Made by a program: the position numbers and the translations under genes. Positions 25,122 through 33,903 of a stretch of 64,000 nucleotides of DNA are shown here, piece by piece. The notes beneath the pieces were generated by a model. That model made no database searches and was not told the DNA's origin. It was given only the letters and a program-made list of their open reading frames with translations. The first letter of the stretch is position 1, and every line of letters starts with the position of its first letter. The stretch covers positions 186,001-250,000 of the forward strand of contig JAEZJF010000022.1 in assembly GCA_023415825.1 (NCBI GenBank), in the 5' to 3' direction. Source of the stretch: Bacillota bacterium. Its GTDB lineage: Bacteria; Bacillota; Clostridia; DSM-8532.

Positions 25122-25135
25122 ATGTTTAAAAACAT
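25122..25135 (+). promoter_or_regulatory. inverted repeat between promoter and aconitase start
   Basis: ATGTTT-AA-AAACAT, a 6-bp perfect inverted repeat placed about 13 bases after the -10 box, where a bound repressor would block transcription. Confidence 0.35.
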
Positions 25136-25152
25136 TGCGAGGGTGAAGTGAA

Positions 25153-27072
25153 ATGGCAGGAACAATTACAGAAAAGATCCTTGCTGATCATATTGTTGAA
25201 GGCGAGGCCAAGGCAGGATGCGAGATCGCATTAAAAATTGACAATACGCTTACACAGGATGCCACAGGAACTATGGCTTATCTCCAATTTGAGGCCATAG
25301 GTATTGACAGGGTTAAGACCCAATTCAGTGTGAGCTTTGTGGATCATAATACGCTCCAGACCGACTTTAAAAACGCCGATGATCATTATTTTTTAGAATC
25401 AATTGCTAAAAGATATGGTCTTTATTTTTCCAAGCCAGGTAACGGGATTTGCCATCAGCTCTTTTTGGAACGCTTCGCAATTCCCGGTAACACCCTGATC
25501 GGCTCTGACAGCCATACCCCTACTGCAGGCGGCATGGGCTGCTTTGCTATGGGTGCAGGAGGTCTGGATGTGGCTTGTGCAATGGCGGGAGCTACCTTCC
25601 GAATTAAATATCCTAAAATTGTTGGTATTAAGCTGACCGGAAAGCTCAATCCATGGGTTTCAGCTAAGGACGTTATTCTTGAGGTTCTCCGTCGTGTGGA
25701 TGTCAAGGGTAATGTCGGCAAGGTATTTGAATACTTCGGAGAAGGGGTCAGAACCTTAAGCGTACCTGATCGCGCCACCATTACCAATATGGGTACCGAG
25801 ACAGGCTGTACCACCAGTATTTTCCCCAGTGACGAAATTACCCGTGAATTTTTGAAGGCTCAAAACCGTGAGCAGGATTTCAAGAGACTGGTCGCGGACG
25901 ATGACGCCATATATGATGAGGTTATTGCCATCAACCTTTCGGAGGTTGAGCCCATGGTCGCACTTCCCCATAGCCCTGGCAATGTCAAAAGTGTCAGGGA
26001 AGTAGGTCCTATCAAGGTCGACCAGGTGGCCATAGGTTCCTGTACCAATTCCTCTTTGAGAGATTTAAAAATTGTCGCCCAGGCCTTTAAGGATAAAACT
26101 GTTTCGGATTCACTGCATGTGTTTATCAGCCCCGGCTCACGCCAGGTGGTTGAGCATTTGGCCGAGGATGGCGACTATACCAGCTTGGTGCGTTCAGGTG
26201 CCAGGATTATGGAAAACGCATGTGGTGCGTGCATTGGTATGGGTTGCGCACCGAGCTCGGGAGCCGTCTCTGTAAGAACCTTCAACCGCAATTTCGAGGG
26301 ACGCAGCGGCACAAAAGATGCCCAGGTCTATCTGGCAAGCCCAGAAACCGCAGCAGCTACGGCGCTTAAGGGTGTTCTGACCGATCCCAGAGAGCTTGGC
26401 AACTGCCCCGAAATCAAGCTGCCCGATCAATTTATTATTAATGATAATATGATCATCAAGCCCTTGTCCCTTGAGGAGGCCCAAAAGATTGAAATAAAGA
26501 GAGGACCTAATATCAGGCCTCTGCCTTCCTTTGATCCCCTTTCCGGTACTCTGACCGGCAAAGCCTTGATCAAGGTGGGTGACAATATCACAACCGACCA
26601 TATTATGCCGGCCGGAGCTAAGATTTTACCGCTTCGAAGCAATATTCCCGAGATATCCAAATATGTATTCGAGGCAGTTGATTCAAAGTTCTATGATAAG
26701 GCCAGGGAAGCCAACGGTGGTTTTATCATCGGCGGTGAAAACTATGGTCAAGGTTCAAGCCGTGAGCATGCAGCCCTTGCGCCCAAGTATCTGGGTGTAA
26801 AAGCGGTCATCGTTAAGAGCTTCGCCAGAATTCACCTGGCCAATCTCATTAATTTTGGCATAGTTCCGCTGACCTTTAAAAATCCCGAGGATTATGATAA
26901 TGTAAACGAGGGCGATGAACTAGCCGTTGAAATTGGTGATCTCAAAGGAAACATCATGCTGAAAAACATTACCAGGAATCAGAGCTTTGAGCTTGAGCAT
27001 ACTTTGTCCGACAGGGATGCCGAAATTTTAATGGCAGGCGGTAAGCTTCCCTGGATTAAAAAGCAGTATTAA
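25153..27072 (+). CDS. aconitate hydratase
   Basis: 639 residues, a compact aconitase with the [4Fe-4S] cysteines visible in VAIGSCTNSSLRDL and NACGACIGMGCAP. Other motifs are SFVDHNTLQ, IGSDSHTPTAGGMGCFAMGAGG, and in the C-terminal swivel domain VGDNITTDHIMPAG and GENYGQGSSREHAALAP. It isomerises citrate to isocitrate. This shorter type is common in Clostridia and related to 3-isopropylmalate dehydratase; the Arg residues and the isocitrate dehydrogenase gene next door favour the citrate reaction. RBS GAGGGTGA. It leads a tight run with icd, two RCK genes and a HAD gene. Confidence 0.92.
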   Translation: MAGTITEKILADHIVEGEAKAGCEIALKIDNTLTQDATGTMAYLQFEAIGIDRVKTQFSVSFVDHNTLQTDFKNADDHYFLESIAKRYGLYFSKPGNGICHQLFLERFAIPGNTLIGSDSHTPTAGGMGCFAMGAGGLDVACAMAGATFRIKYPKIVGIKLTGKLNPWVSAKDVILEVLRRVDVKGNVGKVFEYFGEGVRTLSVPDRATITNMGTETGCTTSIFPSDEITREFLKAQNREQDFKRLVADDDAIYDEVIAINLSEVEPMVALPHSPGNVKSVREVGPIKVDQVAIGSCTNSSLRDLKIVAQAFKDKTVSDSLHVFISPGSRQVVEHLAEDGDYTSLVRSGARIMENACGACIGMGCAPSSGAVSVRTFNRNFEGRSGTKDAQVYLASPETAAATALKGVLTDPRELGNCPEIKLPDQFIINDNMIIKPLSLEEAQKIEIKRGPNIRPLPSFDPLSGTLTGKALIKVGDNITTDHIMPAGAKILPLRSNIPEISKYVFEAVDSKFYDKAREANGGFIIGGENYGQGSSREHAALAPKYLGVKAVIVKSFARIHLANLINFGIVPLTFKNPEDYDNVNEGDELAVEIGDLKGNIMLKNITRNQSFELEHTLSDRDAEILMAGGKLPWIKKQY

Positions 27073-27130
27073 TATGAAACAACAAATGCAGTAAATTATT
27101 GAAAAGAACTTGAGCTTAGGAGGAAGTGAA

Positions 27131-28339
27131 ATGCCTAAAATAGCGATGAAAACCCCGCTGGTTGAGATGGATGGGGATGAAATGACACGCATCATCTGGA
27201 AATGGATCAAGGAGATCCTTCTGGAGCCCTATGTGGATCTAAAGACGGAATACTACGATTTAGGCCTGGAATACCGGGATTTGACCAATGATCAGGTAAC
27301 CGTGGACTCAGCGGAGGCTACCCAAAAATATGGAGTTGCTGTTAAGTGCGCCACCATTACTCCTAACGCGGCCAGAGTAAAGGAATACAGTCTCAAGGAG
27401 ATGTGGAAGAGTCCTAATGGTACCATACGTGCCATTCTCGACGGAACGGTATTCCGCGAACCCATTTTGGTCAAGGGCATAACTCCCTTTGTCAGGACAT
27501 GGAAGAAGCCAATTGCTATTGCGCGCCATGCGTATGGGGATGTTTACAAGAACACTGAAATGAAGGTCAGCGGCCCCGGAAAAGCAGAGATTATTTTCAC
27601 CGATGAAAAGGGAAATGTGACACGTAAGACCATCCATGACTTTGATGGGGATGGTGTCATCATGGGCATGCACAATACGACGAAATCCATTGAAAGCTTC
27701 GCCCGTTCATGCTTCAACTATGCGCTTGATCAGAAGCTGGATCTTTGGTTTGCCACCAAGGATACCATTTCCAAAATCTATGATCACAGCTTCAAAGACA
27801 TCTTCCAGGATATCTTTGATGCTGAATATGAGGATAAGTTTAAGGCTGCCGGAATAGAATACTTCTACACCCTTATTGATGATGTGGTTGCCCGGGTTGT
27901 GCGCTCGGAGGGCGGTTTCCTTTGGGCATGCAAAAATTACGACGGCGATGTCATGTCGGATATGGTGGCCTCTGCCTTTGGAAGCTTGGCCATGATGACA
28001 TCCGTATTGGTTTCCCCTGAGGGTCATTACGAGTATGAAGCAGCCCATGGAACCGTTCAACGCCATTACTACCAACACCTTGAAGGAAAAGAGACCTCTA
28101 CCAATTCCATGGCTACACTTTTTGCGTGGACAGGAGCCCTTCGTAAAAGAGGGGAACTGGACAAGCTTCCCGAATTGGTTTCCTTTGCCGATAAGCTTGA
28201 ACAGGCCTCAAAAGACACCATTGAAGAGGGTGTCATGACCAAGGATCTGGCGAGCTTGTCCGACCTGGCACATAAAAAAGTGGTCAATACCAGAGAGTTT
28301 CTTATGGAGATTAAAAATCGCCTGGATGCAAGGCTGTAA
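27131..28339 (+). CDS. icd: isocitrate dehydrogenase, NADP-dependent (eukaryotic-type, class II)
   Basis: 402 residues. The sequence follows the dimeric eukaryotic-like NADP-IDH class: MKTPLVEMDGDEMTRIIW at the N-terminus, the substrate loop SPNGTIRAILDGTVFREPI, KKPIAIARHAYGDVYKN, and the metal and cofactor region MVASAFGSLAMMTS and EAAHGTVQRHY. It makes 2-oxoglutarate, CO2 and NADPH from isocitrate. It lies 58 bases after aconitase, and citrate synthase is 3 kb downstream, giving the complete oxidative route from oxaloacetate to 2-oxoglutarate for glutamate synthesis. ATG 27131 has AGGAGGAA eight bases ahead. I see no 2-oxoglutarate dehydrogenase in the window. Confidence 0.95.
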   Translation: MPKIAMKTPLVEMDGDEMTRIIWKWIKEILLEPYVDLKTEYYDLGLEYRDLTNDQVTVDSAEATQKYGVAVKCATITPNAARVKEYSLKEMWKSPNGTIRAILDGTVFREPILVKGITPFVRTWKKPIAIARHAYGDVYKNTEMKVSGPGKAEIIFTDEKGNVTRKTIHDFDGDGVIMGMHNTTKSIESFARSCFNYALDQKLDLWFATKDTISKIYDHSFKDIFQDIFDAEYEDKFKAAGIEYFYTLIDDVVARVVRSEGGFLWACKNYDGDVMSDMVASAFGSLAMMTSVLVSPEGHYEYEAAHGTVQRHYYQHLEGKETSTNSMATLFAWTGALRKRGELDKLPELVSFADKLEQASKDTIEEGVMTKDLASLSDLAHKKVVNTREFLMEIKNRLDARL

Positions 28340-28361
28340 GTCAATAGAAGAGGTGCGTTCA

Positions 28362-28976
28362 ATGTACATTATTATTGCCGGTTGCGGCAAAGTGGGTTCT
28401 GGGCTTGCTAACAAGCTTTCAAGAGAGGGACATGATGTGGTCATCATCGATTTTGATGAGGAAGCCTTCAAAAAAATCGATCTCGATTTTACCGGGCTTA
28501 CCTTAGTAGGCGTACCCTTTGATGAGGATGTCCTGAAAAAGGCCGGCATCGATAAAGCAGATGCTGTTGCTGCCGTTACCCCGGAGGATAATGATAATAT
28601 CATGGTCTGCCAGATTGCCAAGACTATTTATGGGGTTCCCAATGTTCTGGCAAGAATCTTTAATCCGGTGCGGGAGCAGGTGTTTCATCAGTTCGGTCTT
28701 GACACTATCTGCCCTACCAATGTGAGTGTGGAAATGATCAGCTCTATTATTCTGGGCAAAACAGTGAATTCTGTCTGTACCATTGGGAGCAATACCGTTT
28801 CCTTCCGTATGGAAAAACCCGATAAGGTCAATATCGGGCAAAAAATCCGGGATATTAAAGCTCATGGAGATGAATTCCTCTTTGGTCTCATCAAACAAAG
28901 TGATTTTTGTTTTGCCTTTCCGGACACTTTGGTAGAAAAGGACGATATATTGGTTCTGTCAACAAAGATAGATTAG
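28362..28976 (+). CDS. TrkA/KtrA-type RCK potassium regulatory protein (first of two)
   Basis: 204 residues. RCK_N: a Rossmann fold with IAGCGKVGSGLANKLSREG and acidic IIDFDEEAF for NAD(H) binding, and DAVAAVTPEDNDNIMVCQIAK. RCK_C: from about residue 140 (FRMEKPDKVNIGQKIRDI). Such proteins gate K+ transporters of the Trk/Ktr kind from the cytoplasm. It is followed 24 bases later by a paralogue of the same size; no TrkH/KtrB membrane partner is in the window. ATG 28362 has AGAGGTG upstream. The gene starts 22 bases after icd and is likely co-transcribed. Confidence 0.85.
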   Translation: MYIIIAGCGKVGSGLANKLSREGHDVVIIDFDEEAFKKIDLDFTGLTLVGVPFDEDVLKKAGIDKADAVAAVTPEDNDNIMVCQIAKTIYGVPNVLARIFNPVREQVFHQFGLDTICPTNVSVEMISSIILGKTVNSVCTIGSNTVSFRMEKPDKVNIGQKIRDIKAHGDEFLFGLIKQSDFCFAFPDTLVEKDDILVLSTKID

Positions 28977-29000
28977 CGGACAGGCTAGGGAGGCTTCTTT

Positions 29001-29654
29001 ATGAAGATAGTCATTATCGGCGGCGGCAAATTGGGTTATTATCTTGTGAAAACCCTGCTTCCATATAAGCATACAATAAAGATTATTGAAAAAACAACGG
29101 AGTTCAGCAATAAAATTGCAGCCGAGCTTGACGTTGAAGTGGTTAACGGAGACGGTACCGACATAAGCCTTCTTTCAGAGATCGGGGTGGAGCATGCTGA
29201 TGTATTTATTGCTGTGACAGGCAAGGATCAGGATAACCTGATTGCCTGTCAGCTAGCAAAGCGTAATTTTCATGTAGCCCGTACCATAGCCAGGGTCAAC
29301 AACCCCAAAAATATTTCAGTTTTTAAAGAGCTGGGGGTTGATCATGTGGTTTCCAGTACTTCCATCATTGCTGAAATGATAGAAAAGGAAATTGACTATT
29401 CCGGCGTAAAAACCCTTATCAAACTGAAGAAAGGAAATTTGGTTCTGACTGAAATTGTGGTTTCAAAAAAATCCATTGCTTGCAATAAGAAACTGCGTGA
29501 CATCGAACTTCCTGACGAAGTGATCATTATGACGGTAATTCGCGGTGAGACATCCTATGTACCAAACGGTCATACCGTCTTGCGTGAAAATGATACCCTT
29601 TTTGTCATCTGTAAGCAGGATAATCAGCAGCAAGTCATAGATTATTTTAGTTAA
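29001..29654 (+). CDS. TrkA/KtrA-type RCK potassium regulatory protein (second of two)
   Basis: 217 residues, RCK_N (IIGGGKLGYYLVKTLLPYKH, VVNGDGTDISLL, DQDNLIACQLAKRN) plus RCK_C (LKKGNLVLTEIVVSKKS... VLRENDTLFVICKQD). Full TrkA of enteric bacteria is a tandem of two RCK units in one chain; here the two units are separate adjacent genes, which may assemble as a hetero-oligomer. The function is K+ uptake control with NAD(H) or ATP. RBS GGGAGG. Confidence 0.87.
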   Translation: MKIVIIGGGKLGYYLVKTLLPYKHTIKIIEKTTEFSNKIAAELDVEVVNGDGTDISLLSEIGVEHADVFIAVTGKDQDNLIACQLAKRNFHVARTIARVNNPKNISVFKELGVDHVVSSTSIIAEMIEKEIDYSGVKTLIKLKKGNLVLTEIVVSKKSIACNKKLRDIELPDEVIIMTVIRGETSYVPNGHTVLRENDTLFVICKQDNQQQVIDYFS

Positions 29655-29664
29655 GACCCAATCC

Positions 29665-30480
29665 ATGAGAAATATGATGAAATATGATGGAATAGTACTT
29701 TTCAGTGATCTGGACGGTACTCTCCTAAATGATAAGCGGCAGCTTTCCAGAGAAAATCTTGAGGCCATAACTGATTTTGTGAGACAGGGAGGTCGTTTCG
29801 GCGTGGCGACAGGCCGCATGGAACGAACGACTCTTTTAAATTTTCCGGAGCTTCCCATTAATACACCCTCAATATTCTTTAACGGAGCTCTTGTTTATGA
29901 TACTCGAACACGGGATCAGGTCCATAAGGTTACCATGCCTGAGGGTTTGGAATACATATTTGAAGATATCCTGAACAGGTATCCCAGTTGCGGCGTGGAG
30001 ATTAATTTGGCCGGGAAAGCCTATGTGCTTCGTTATAACGACATTATCCGTGTTCAGTTGGAACGCGAAGGCCTTTCGGCGGAAGAAGCGTCCTGGTCTG
30101 ATATTCCAAAGGGGTGGCTCAAGGCACTTATTTGCGATAAGCATGAGACTTTGGAAAAGATCAAGAAGGATCTTGAAGCGCTGAAACGTACCGATATCAA
30201 TATTATGTTCTCTGAAGAAGAGCTATTGGATATCATGGCTCAAAATGTATCAAAAGGTGAGGCATTATCGCATCAGATGGCCATTAACAAGGATAAGTGG
30301 AAACTGGTGTTTGCCATAGGTGACAATGATAATGATGTAGAAATGATTCGTGCTGCCCATATCGGTATTGCTGTTGCAAATGCAAGAGCAGGTGTTAAAG
30401 AAGCAGCAAAAGTTGAGATAGCTCATCATAATATTCCTTGTATTCCCCAAGTCCTGGACATCATAGATTCCTACATTTGA
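29665..30480 (+). CDS. HAD-superfamily (Cof-type, IIB) phosphatase
   Basis: 271 residues. HAD motif I FSDLDGTLLNDK (nucleophile and acid Asp pair), motif II in FGVATGR, a cap domain of type C2B, Lys in the QNVSKGEALSH region and motif IV GDNDNDVEMIRAA. Cof-type enzymes dephosphorylate sugar phosphates or pyridoxal phosphate and related metabolites; the substrate is not predictable. It starts 10 bases after the second RCK gene and is the last gene of the aconitase run, closed by a terminator. Its start could also be the ATG at 29674 or 29677. Confidence 0.88.
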   Translation: MRNMMKYDGIVLFSDLDGTLLNDKRQLSRENLEAITDFVRQGGRFGVATGRMERTTLLNFPELPINTPSIFFNGALVYDTRTRDQVHKVTMPEGLEYIFEDILNRYPSCGVEINLAGKAYVLRYNDIIRVQLEREGLSAEEASWSDIPKGWLKALICDKHETLEKIKKDLEALKRTDINIMFSEEELLDIMAQNVSKGEALSHQMAINKDKWKLVFAIGDNDNDVEMIRAAHIGIAVANARAGVKEAAKVEIAHHNIPCIPQVLDIIDSYI

Positions 30481-30506
30481 ATATCAAGTTAGAATAAATA
30501 AGACAG

Positions 30507-30536
30507 AAGCTTCCGCTAGCAATGGAGGCTTTTTGT
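30507..30536 (+). terminator. intrinsic terminator of the acn-icd-RCK-HAD run
   Basis: Stem AAGCTTCC/GGAGGCTT (one G-U pair; 30507-30514, 30524-30531) followed by TTT. Confidence 0.7.
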
Positions 30537-30665
30537 GTTTTTATACAAATGCTTGCATAAATCTGCAGATATTTGATGGTTTCCTCTATTTGAATGGGAA
30601 GCGTAATTCGTTGGATATAGCTCTAAAATGAAAGTGGTGATTTCATATTGCCCGTTAGCATATTG

Positions 30666-30694
30666 TTGTGCGTAGAGCTGTCAAATGGTATAAT
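30666..30694 (+). promoter_or_regulatory. orphan sigma-A-like promoter
   Basis: TTGTGC, 17-base spacer, TATAAT. It is 180 bases upstream of the GntR start and could drive a second, longer GntR transcript or a small RNA. Confidence 0.4.
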
Positions 30695-30806
30695 GATGCG
30701 AGAAATACTTGCATATCAATAATGATGTTGATGCTTGACTGTTTCTAGTTTTGAACGGCATTTGCTTAGAAAATGAAATATTAAAAATTTAAAATTGCAA
30801 AACCCC

Positions 30807-30835
30807 TTGACGGAGATCGTATAATTGTATACAAT
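30807..30835 (+). promoter_or_regulatory. GntR-citrate synthase promoter with overlapping operator
   Basis: TTGACG, 17-base spacer, TACAAT. The -10 box is the right half of the perfect 12-bp palindrome ATTGTATACAAT (30824-30835), which fits the FadR-subfamily pattern TNGT...ACNA. Autorepression by the GntR product is the simple reading. Confidence 0.65.
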
Positions 30836-30877
30836 AACACAAACGGTTGAGAATAATTATACACAAAAGGAGGGGGT

Positions 30878-31552
30878 ATGAATTTGTTTGGTGTTTTTAC
30901 AGATGAACCCAACAGCATGTCACTCCACGGAAGAGTGTTTGTAAAGCTTGAAAATGATATTCTTAATGGCAAATACAAGCCTGGCGAGAGTCTTAAGGAA
31001 GCCAGCATCGCAAATGAAATGAAGGTCAGCAGGACGCCTGTCCGGGAATCAATCCGGCAGCTTGAGCTAGAAGGGCTTGTAGCCTATATCCCCAATAAGG
31101 GTGTTGTTGTAAAAGGCATGTCTCTTGAGGACATTCGTGATATCTTTGATATTCGTATGAAAATCGAAGGTCTGGCCGCGAAGAGGGCCGCGTCAAATAT
31201 TACGCCGGAGCAGCTCAAGGAACTTCAGGAGGTCGTGGAATTCGAAGAATTTTATACCCGTAAAGGGGATACAGAACAAATTCTGAAGCTTGACACCAAA
31301 TTTCACGAGATTATCTTCCGGGCGAGCGGAAGCAGGCTCTTGGACCGTACGCTCACCAGCTTCCATCACTATATACAAAGGGCGAGGAACCTGTCTCTTA
31401 AAGACAAAGAGCGGGCAAAGAAAGCCCTGATTGAGCATAAGGCCATCATGCAGGCTATTGCTCGTAAGGATAAGGAAAAAGCGGAGATCTTGATGTCGGA
31501 ACATATTCTAAATGCGTCTGAGAATATTGAAAAAATACAAGGCTATTGTTAA
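30878..31552 (+). CDS. GntR-family (FadR subfamily) transcriptional regulator
   Basis: 224 residues. N-terminal winged helix (NGKYKPGESLKEASIANEMKV... SRTPVRESIRQLELEGLV) and C-terminal all-helical FCD ligand domain (DIFDIRMKIEGLAAKRAA, DTKFHEIIF, SEHILNASENI) whose Asp/His residues usually bind a metal and a carboxylate. It lies 26 bases before citrate synthase, so it probably senses a TCA-related carboxylic acid and controls citrate entry; the ligand is not known. RBS AAAAGGAGGGG. Confidence 0.9.
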   Translation: MNLFGVFTDEPNSMSLHGRVFVKLENDILNGKYKPGESLKEASIANEMKVSRTPVRESIRQLELEGLVAYIPNKGVVVKGMSLEDIRDIFDIRMKIEGLAAKRAASNITPEQLKELQEVVEFEEFYTRKGDTEQILKLDTKFHEIIFRASGSRLLDRTLTSFHHYIQRARNLSLKDKERAKKALIEHKAIMQAIARKDKEKAEILMSEHILNASENIEKIQGYC

Positions 31553-31578
31553 AAATGAGAGTAGAGGAGGTTTCGTAC

Positions 31579-32949
31579 ATGTATAAGGAAATGTCACAGG
31601 TTGAGCTTGACAATTACTTTCATACAGCAGGAGAGAAGGTTGAGATCAAAAACAGGTTCAGACCGGGAGTATACGATAAGTTTAATGTAAAAAGAGGTCT
31701 TCGAAATGAAGATGGTTCCGGTGTATTGGTAGGACTTACCGAGATTGGTGAAGTGCATGCCTATGTCTTTGATGAAAATGAGAAAATCCCGGTTGAAGGG
31801 CGATTAATTTACAGAGGTGTGGATATTTACGATCTGGTAGAGGGCTTTATTGCAGAGGATCGTTTTGGTTTTGAGGAATGTGCCTATCTGCTTTTGTACG
31901 GAGAATTGCCCAGTAAAAATGAACTTGAGCAGTTCAACAATATACTGGGGCTCAACCGGAAGATTCCTGAGGAATTTGTGAGAGCCAATATTTTAAATGC
32001 TCCCAGCTGTGACGTCATGAACAAGCTGGCTCGATTGGTCCTGGTGATGTATTCCTTCGACCACAATGCTGATGAAACCAGTGTTACGAACCTCTTAAAG
32101 CAAAGCATTGATCTGGTTTCGAAATTTCCCATTATGGCTGCATATGGCTATCAGGCCAAAGCTCATTATTTGGACGGGAAGAGCCTCTATATCCATAACC
32201 CGAGTCCTGAGCTCAGTACAGCAGAAAACATTTTAAAGCTCTTGCGTCCATCCGGAGAGTATACCGAGCTGGAAGCCAAGATCCTTGATTTAGCCCTGGT
32301 ACTGCATGCCGAACATGGCGGCGGTAACAATTCCACCTTTACCGCTCATGTGGTATCATCCTCGGGGACAGATATTTATTCCTCAATCGCTGCCGCCATC
32401 GGCAGTCTTAAGGGGCCCAAGCATGGTGGTGCCAACAACAAGGTTATCGGCATGATGGACGAACTGAAGCAGGAGGTTAAGGATTGGGGAAATGATACTC
32501 TGATTTGTGATTACATAACCAAATTGGTCAAAAAGGAAGCCTTTGACCGTTCGGGACTGATCTATGGCATGGGCCATGCCGTCTATACCTTGTCCGATCC
32601 CCGGTGCATTCTTTTAAGAGACGAAGCTGAAAAGCTTGCCAAGCAAGTAGGTCGGATGGAGGAGTTCGAGCTTCACAAGAAAGTGGAGAAGCTTGCACCC
32701 GAGGTCTTTAAGGAAATTCGGCACCTTGATAAGCCAATGTGCGCCAATATCGACTTCTATTCGGGCTTTGTCTACGACATGCTGGGTATTCCTGTAGAGA
32801 TGAACACACCCATCTTTGCGGTTTCCCGTGTAATAGGCTGGTGCGCTCATATCATTGAAGAGCACTTAAACGGCGGCAAGATCATCCGCCCAGCCTACAA
32901 GAATATCAAAAAACGCGCTGAGTATGTTAAGATAAACGAAAGAGTATAA
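31579..32949 (+). CDS. citrate synthase
   Basis: 456 residues, a Si-type citrate synthase with a long N-terminal arm. Catalytic regions are LHAEHGGGNNSTFTAHVV (first His), GPKHGGANNKV, GMGHAVYTLSDPR (second His) and ANIDFYSGFVYDMLGI (Asp). It condenses acetyl-CoA with oxaloacetate. The start at ATG 31579 was chosen for GAGGAGG eight bases ahead. It shares a transcript with the GntR regulator. Together with aconitase and isocitrate dehydrogenase 4-6 kb upstream it completes the route to 2-oxoglutarate. Unlike some clostridia that use Re-citrate synthase, this is the ordinary family. Confidence 0.95.
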   Translation: MYKEMSQVELDNYFHTAGEKVEIKNRFRPGVYDKFNVKRGLRNEDGSGVLVGLTEIGEVHAYVFDENEKIPVEGRLIYRGVDIYDLVEGFIAEDRFGFEECAYLLLYGELPSKNELEQFNNILGLNRKIPEEFVRANILNAPSCDVMNKLARLVLVMYSFDHNADETSVTNLLKQSIDLVSKFPIMAAYGYQAKAHYLDGKSLYIHNPSPELSTAENILKLLRPSGEYTELEAKILDLALVLHAEHGGGNNSTFTAHVVSSSGTDIYSSIAAAIGSLKGPKHGGANNKVIGMMDELKQEVKDWGNDTLICDYITKLVKKEAFDRSGLIYGMGHAVYTLSDPRCILLRDEAEKLAKQVGRMEEFELHKKVEKLAPEVFKEIRHLDKPMCANIDFYSGFVYDMLGIPVEMNTPIFAVSRVIGWCAHIIEEHLNGGKIIRPAYKNIKKRAEYVKINERV

Positions 32950-32988
32950 TGCCATTAGCACGTTTGGAAGTTAGTATTATAGCAATAA

Positions 32989-33025
32989 AAAAGGGTTACC
33001 TGAGGGTTAACCCTTTTCTTGTTTT
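32989..33025 (+). terminator. bidirectional intrinsic terminator between citrate synthase and the sugar ABC operon
   Basis: Perfect stem AAAAGGGTTA/TAACCCTTTT (32989-32998, 33008-33017) with A-rich upstream and T-rich downstream flanks, so it can stop both convergent transcripts. Confidence 0.85.
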
Positions 33026-33027
33026 TA

Positions 33028-33903
33028 TTAATTTTTCATTCCTGTCATCACAATGCCTTCAATAAAATACTTTTGTCCTATAAGATAGAAGATCAAACCC
33101 GGCGCGAACGACATGCATGTGGCTGCCATAATACTTACCCAATCCGCCTTCAAAGCGCTTCGGAACATGTTCAACCCGATGGCGATGGTGAAATTCTCTT
33201 TCCTGTTAATATACACCAATTGTTGCAGCATGTCGTTCCACAGCATGATGAACAGGAGCAGTGCTACCACAATCATGGCGGGCCTGATGGCGGGAACAAT
33301 AATATTTGTCAAAATCCGCATATGTCCGGCACCGTCGATGGTGGCGGCCTCGTCCAATTCTCGCGGAATGGTTTTAACAAACTGACGAATCAGGAAAATA
33401 TTAAATGCGCCGCCACCGCAAAAATGGGGGATGATCAGCGGCCAGTAGGTGTTATCCAATCCAAGCAGACGGGTCCAGGTTATATAGAGCGGAATCAGTG
33501 TCACCATTGTGGGCAGCAGCATCGAGCCTATGCAAAGTGAGAAGATGAAGTTCTTGCCCTTAAATCGCAGCCGTCCAAACGCGTAGCCTGCCAGAGTAGC
33601 GGTGACAGTTCCGCCAATAACCGATGGAACGATAATGATCATGGTGTTTTTCAAGTATATCCAAAATTCAAAGTACTTTAACGTCTCGGCATAATTGGAT
33701 ATCAGCCATTGACTGGGGAAAAACGCAGGTGGAAACGCATATATCTCGGCATTGGTCATTAAGGAGGAGCGGAATATCCACCAAATTGGAAATAACACGG
33801 CTCCCGCTATCACAACAATAGTAATCAAGGATGCGATATCTGCGGCCTTTTTACTGCGCTCTATACTCCTGAAGGACTTTGTTTTTATGGCAAGCTGTTT
33901 CAT
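33028..33903 (-). CDS. carbohydrate ABC transporter permease (MalG/AraQ type)
   Basis: 291 residues with six predicted membrane segments and the cytoplasmic coupling motif RELDEAATIDGAGHMRILTNIIVP (EAA loop), which docks the ATPase. The N-terminal periplasm-facing loop after the first span (SSLMTNAEIYAFPPAFFPSQ) is typical of MalG-like inner-membrane proteins of CUT1 importers. Its start overlaps the stop of the upstream permease by 4 bases (ATGA), showing translational coupling. No ATPase is encoded nearby, so it probably borrows a shared MsmX-type ATPase. Substrate is inferred from the glycosidases: L-arabinose-containing oligosaccharides. Confidence 0.93.
   Translation of the reverse strand: MKQLAIKTKSFRSIERSKKAADIASLITIVVIAGAVLFPIWWIFRSSLMTNAEIYAFPPAFFPSQWLISNYAETLKYFEFWIYLKNTMIIIVPSVIGGTVTATLAGYAFGRLRFKGKNFIFSLCIGSMLLPTMVTLIPLYITWTRLLGLDNTYWPLIIPHFCGGGAFNIFLIRQFVKTIPRELDEAATIDGAGHMRILTNIIVPAIRPAMIVVALLLFIMLWNDMLQQLVYINRKENFTIAIGLNMFRSALKADWVSIMAATCMSFAPGLIFYLIGQKYFIEGIVMTGMKN

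Larger units (their letters stand above)
30481..30877. other. 397-base intergenic region before the GntR gene
   Basis: Contains the terminator at 30507-30536, a consensus-like promoter at 30666-30694 and the GntR promoter/operator at 30807-30835. No open frame with a ribosome binding site lies between 30695 and 30800. Confidence 0.7.
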
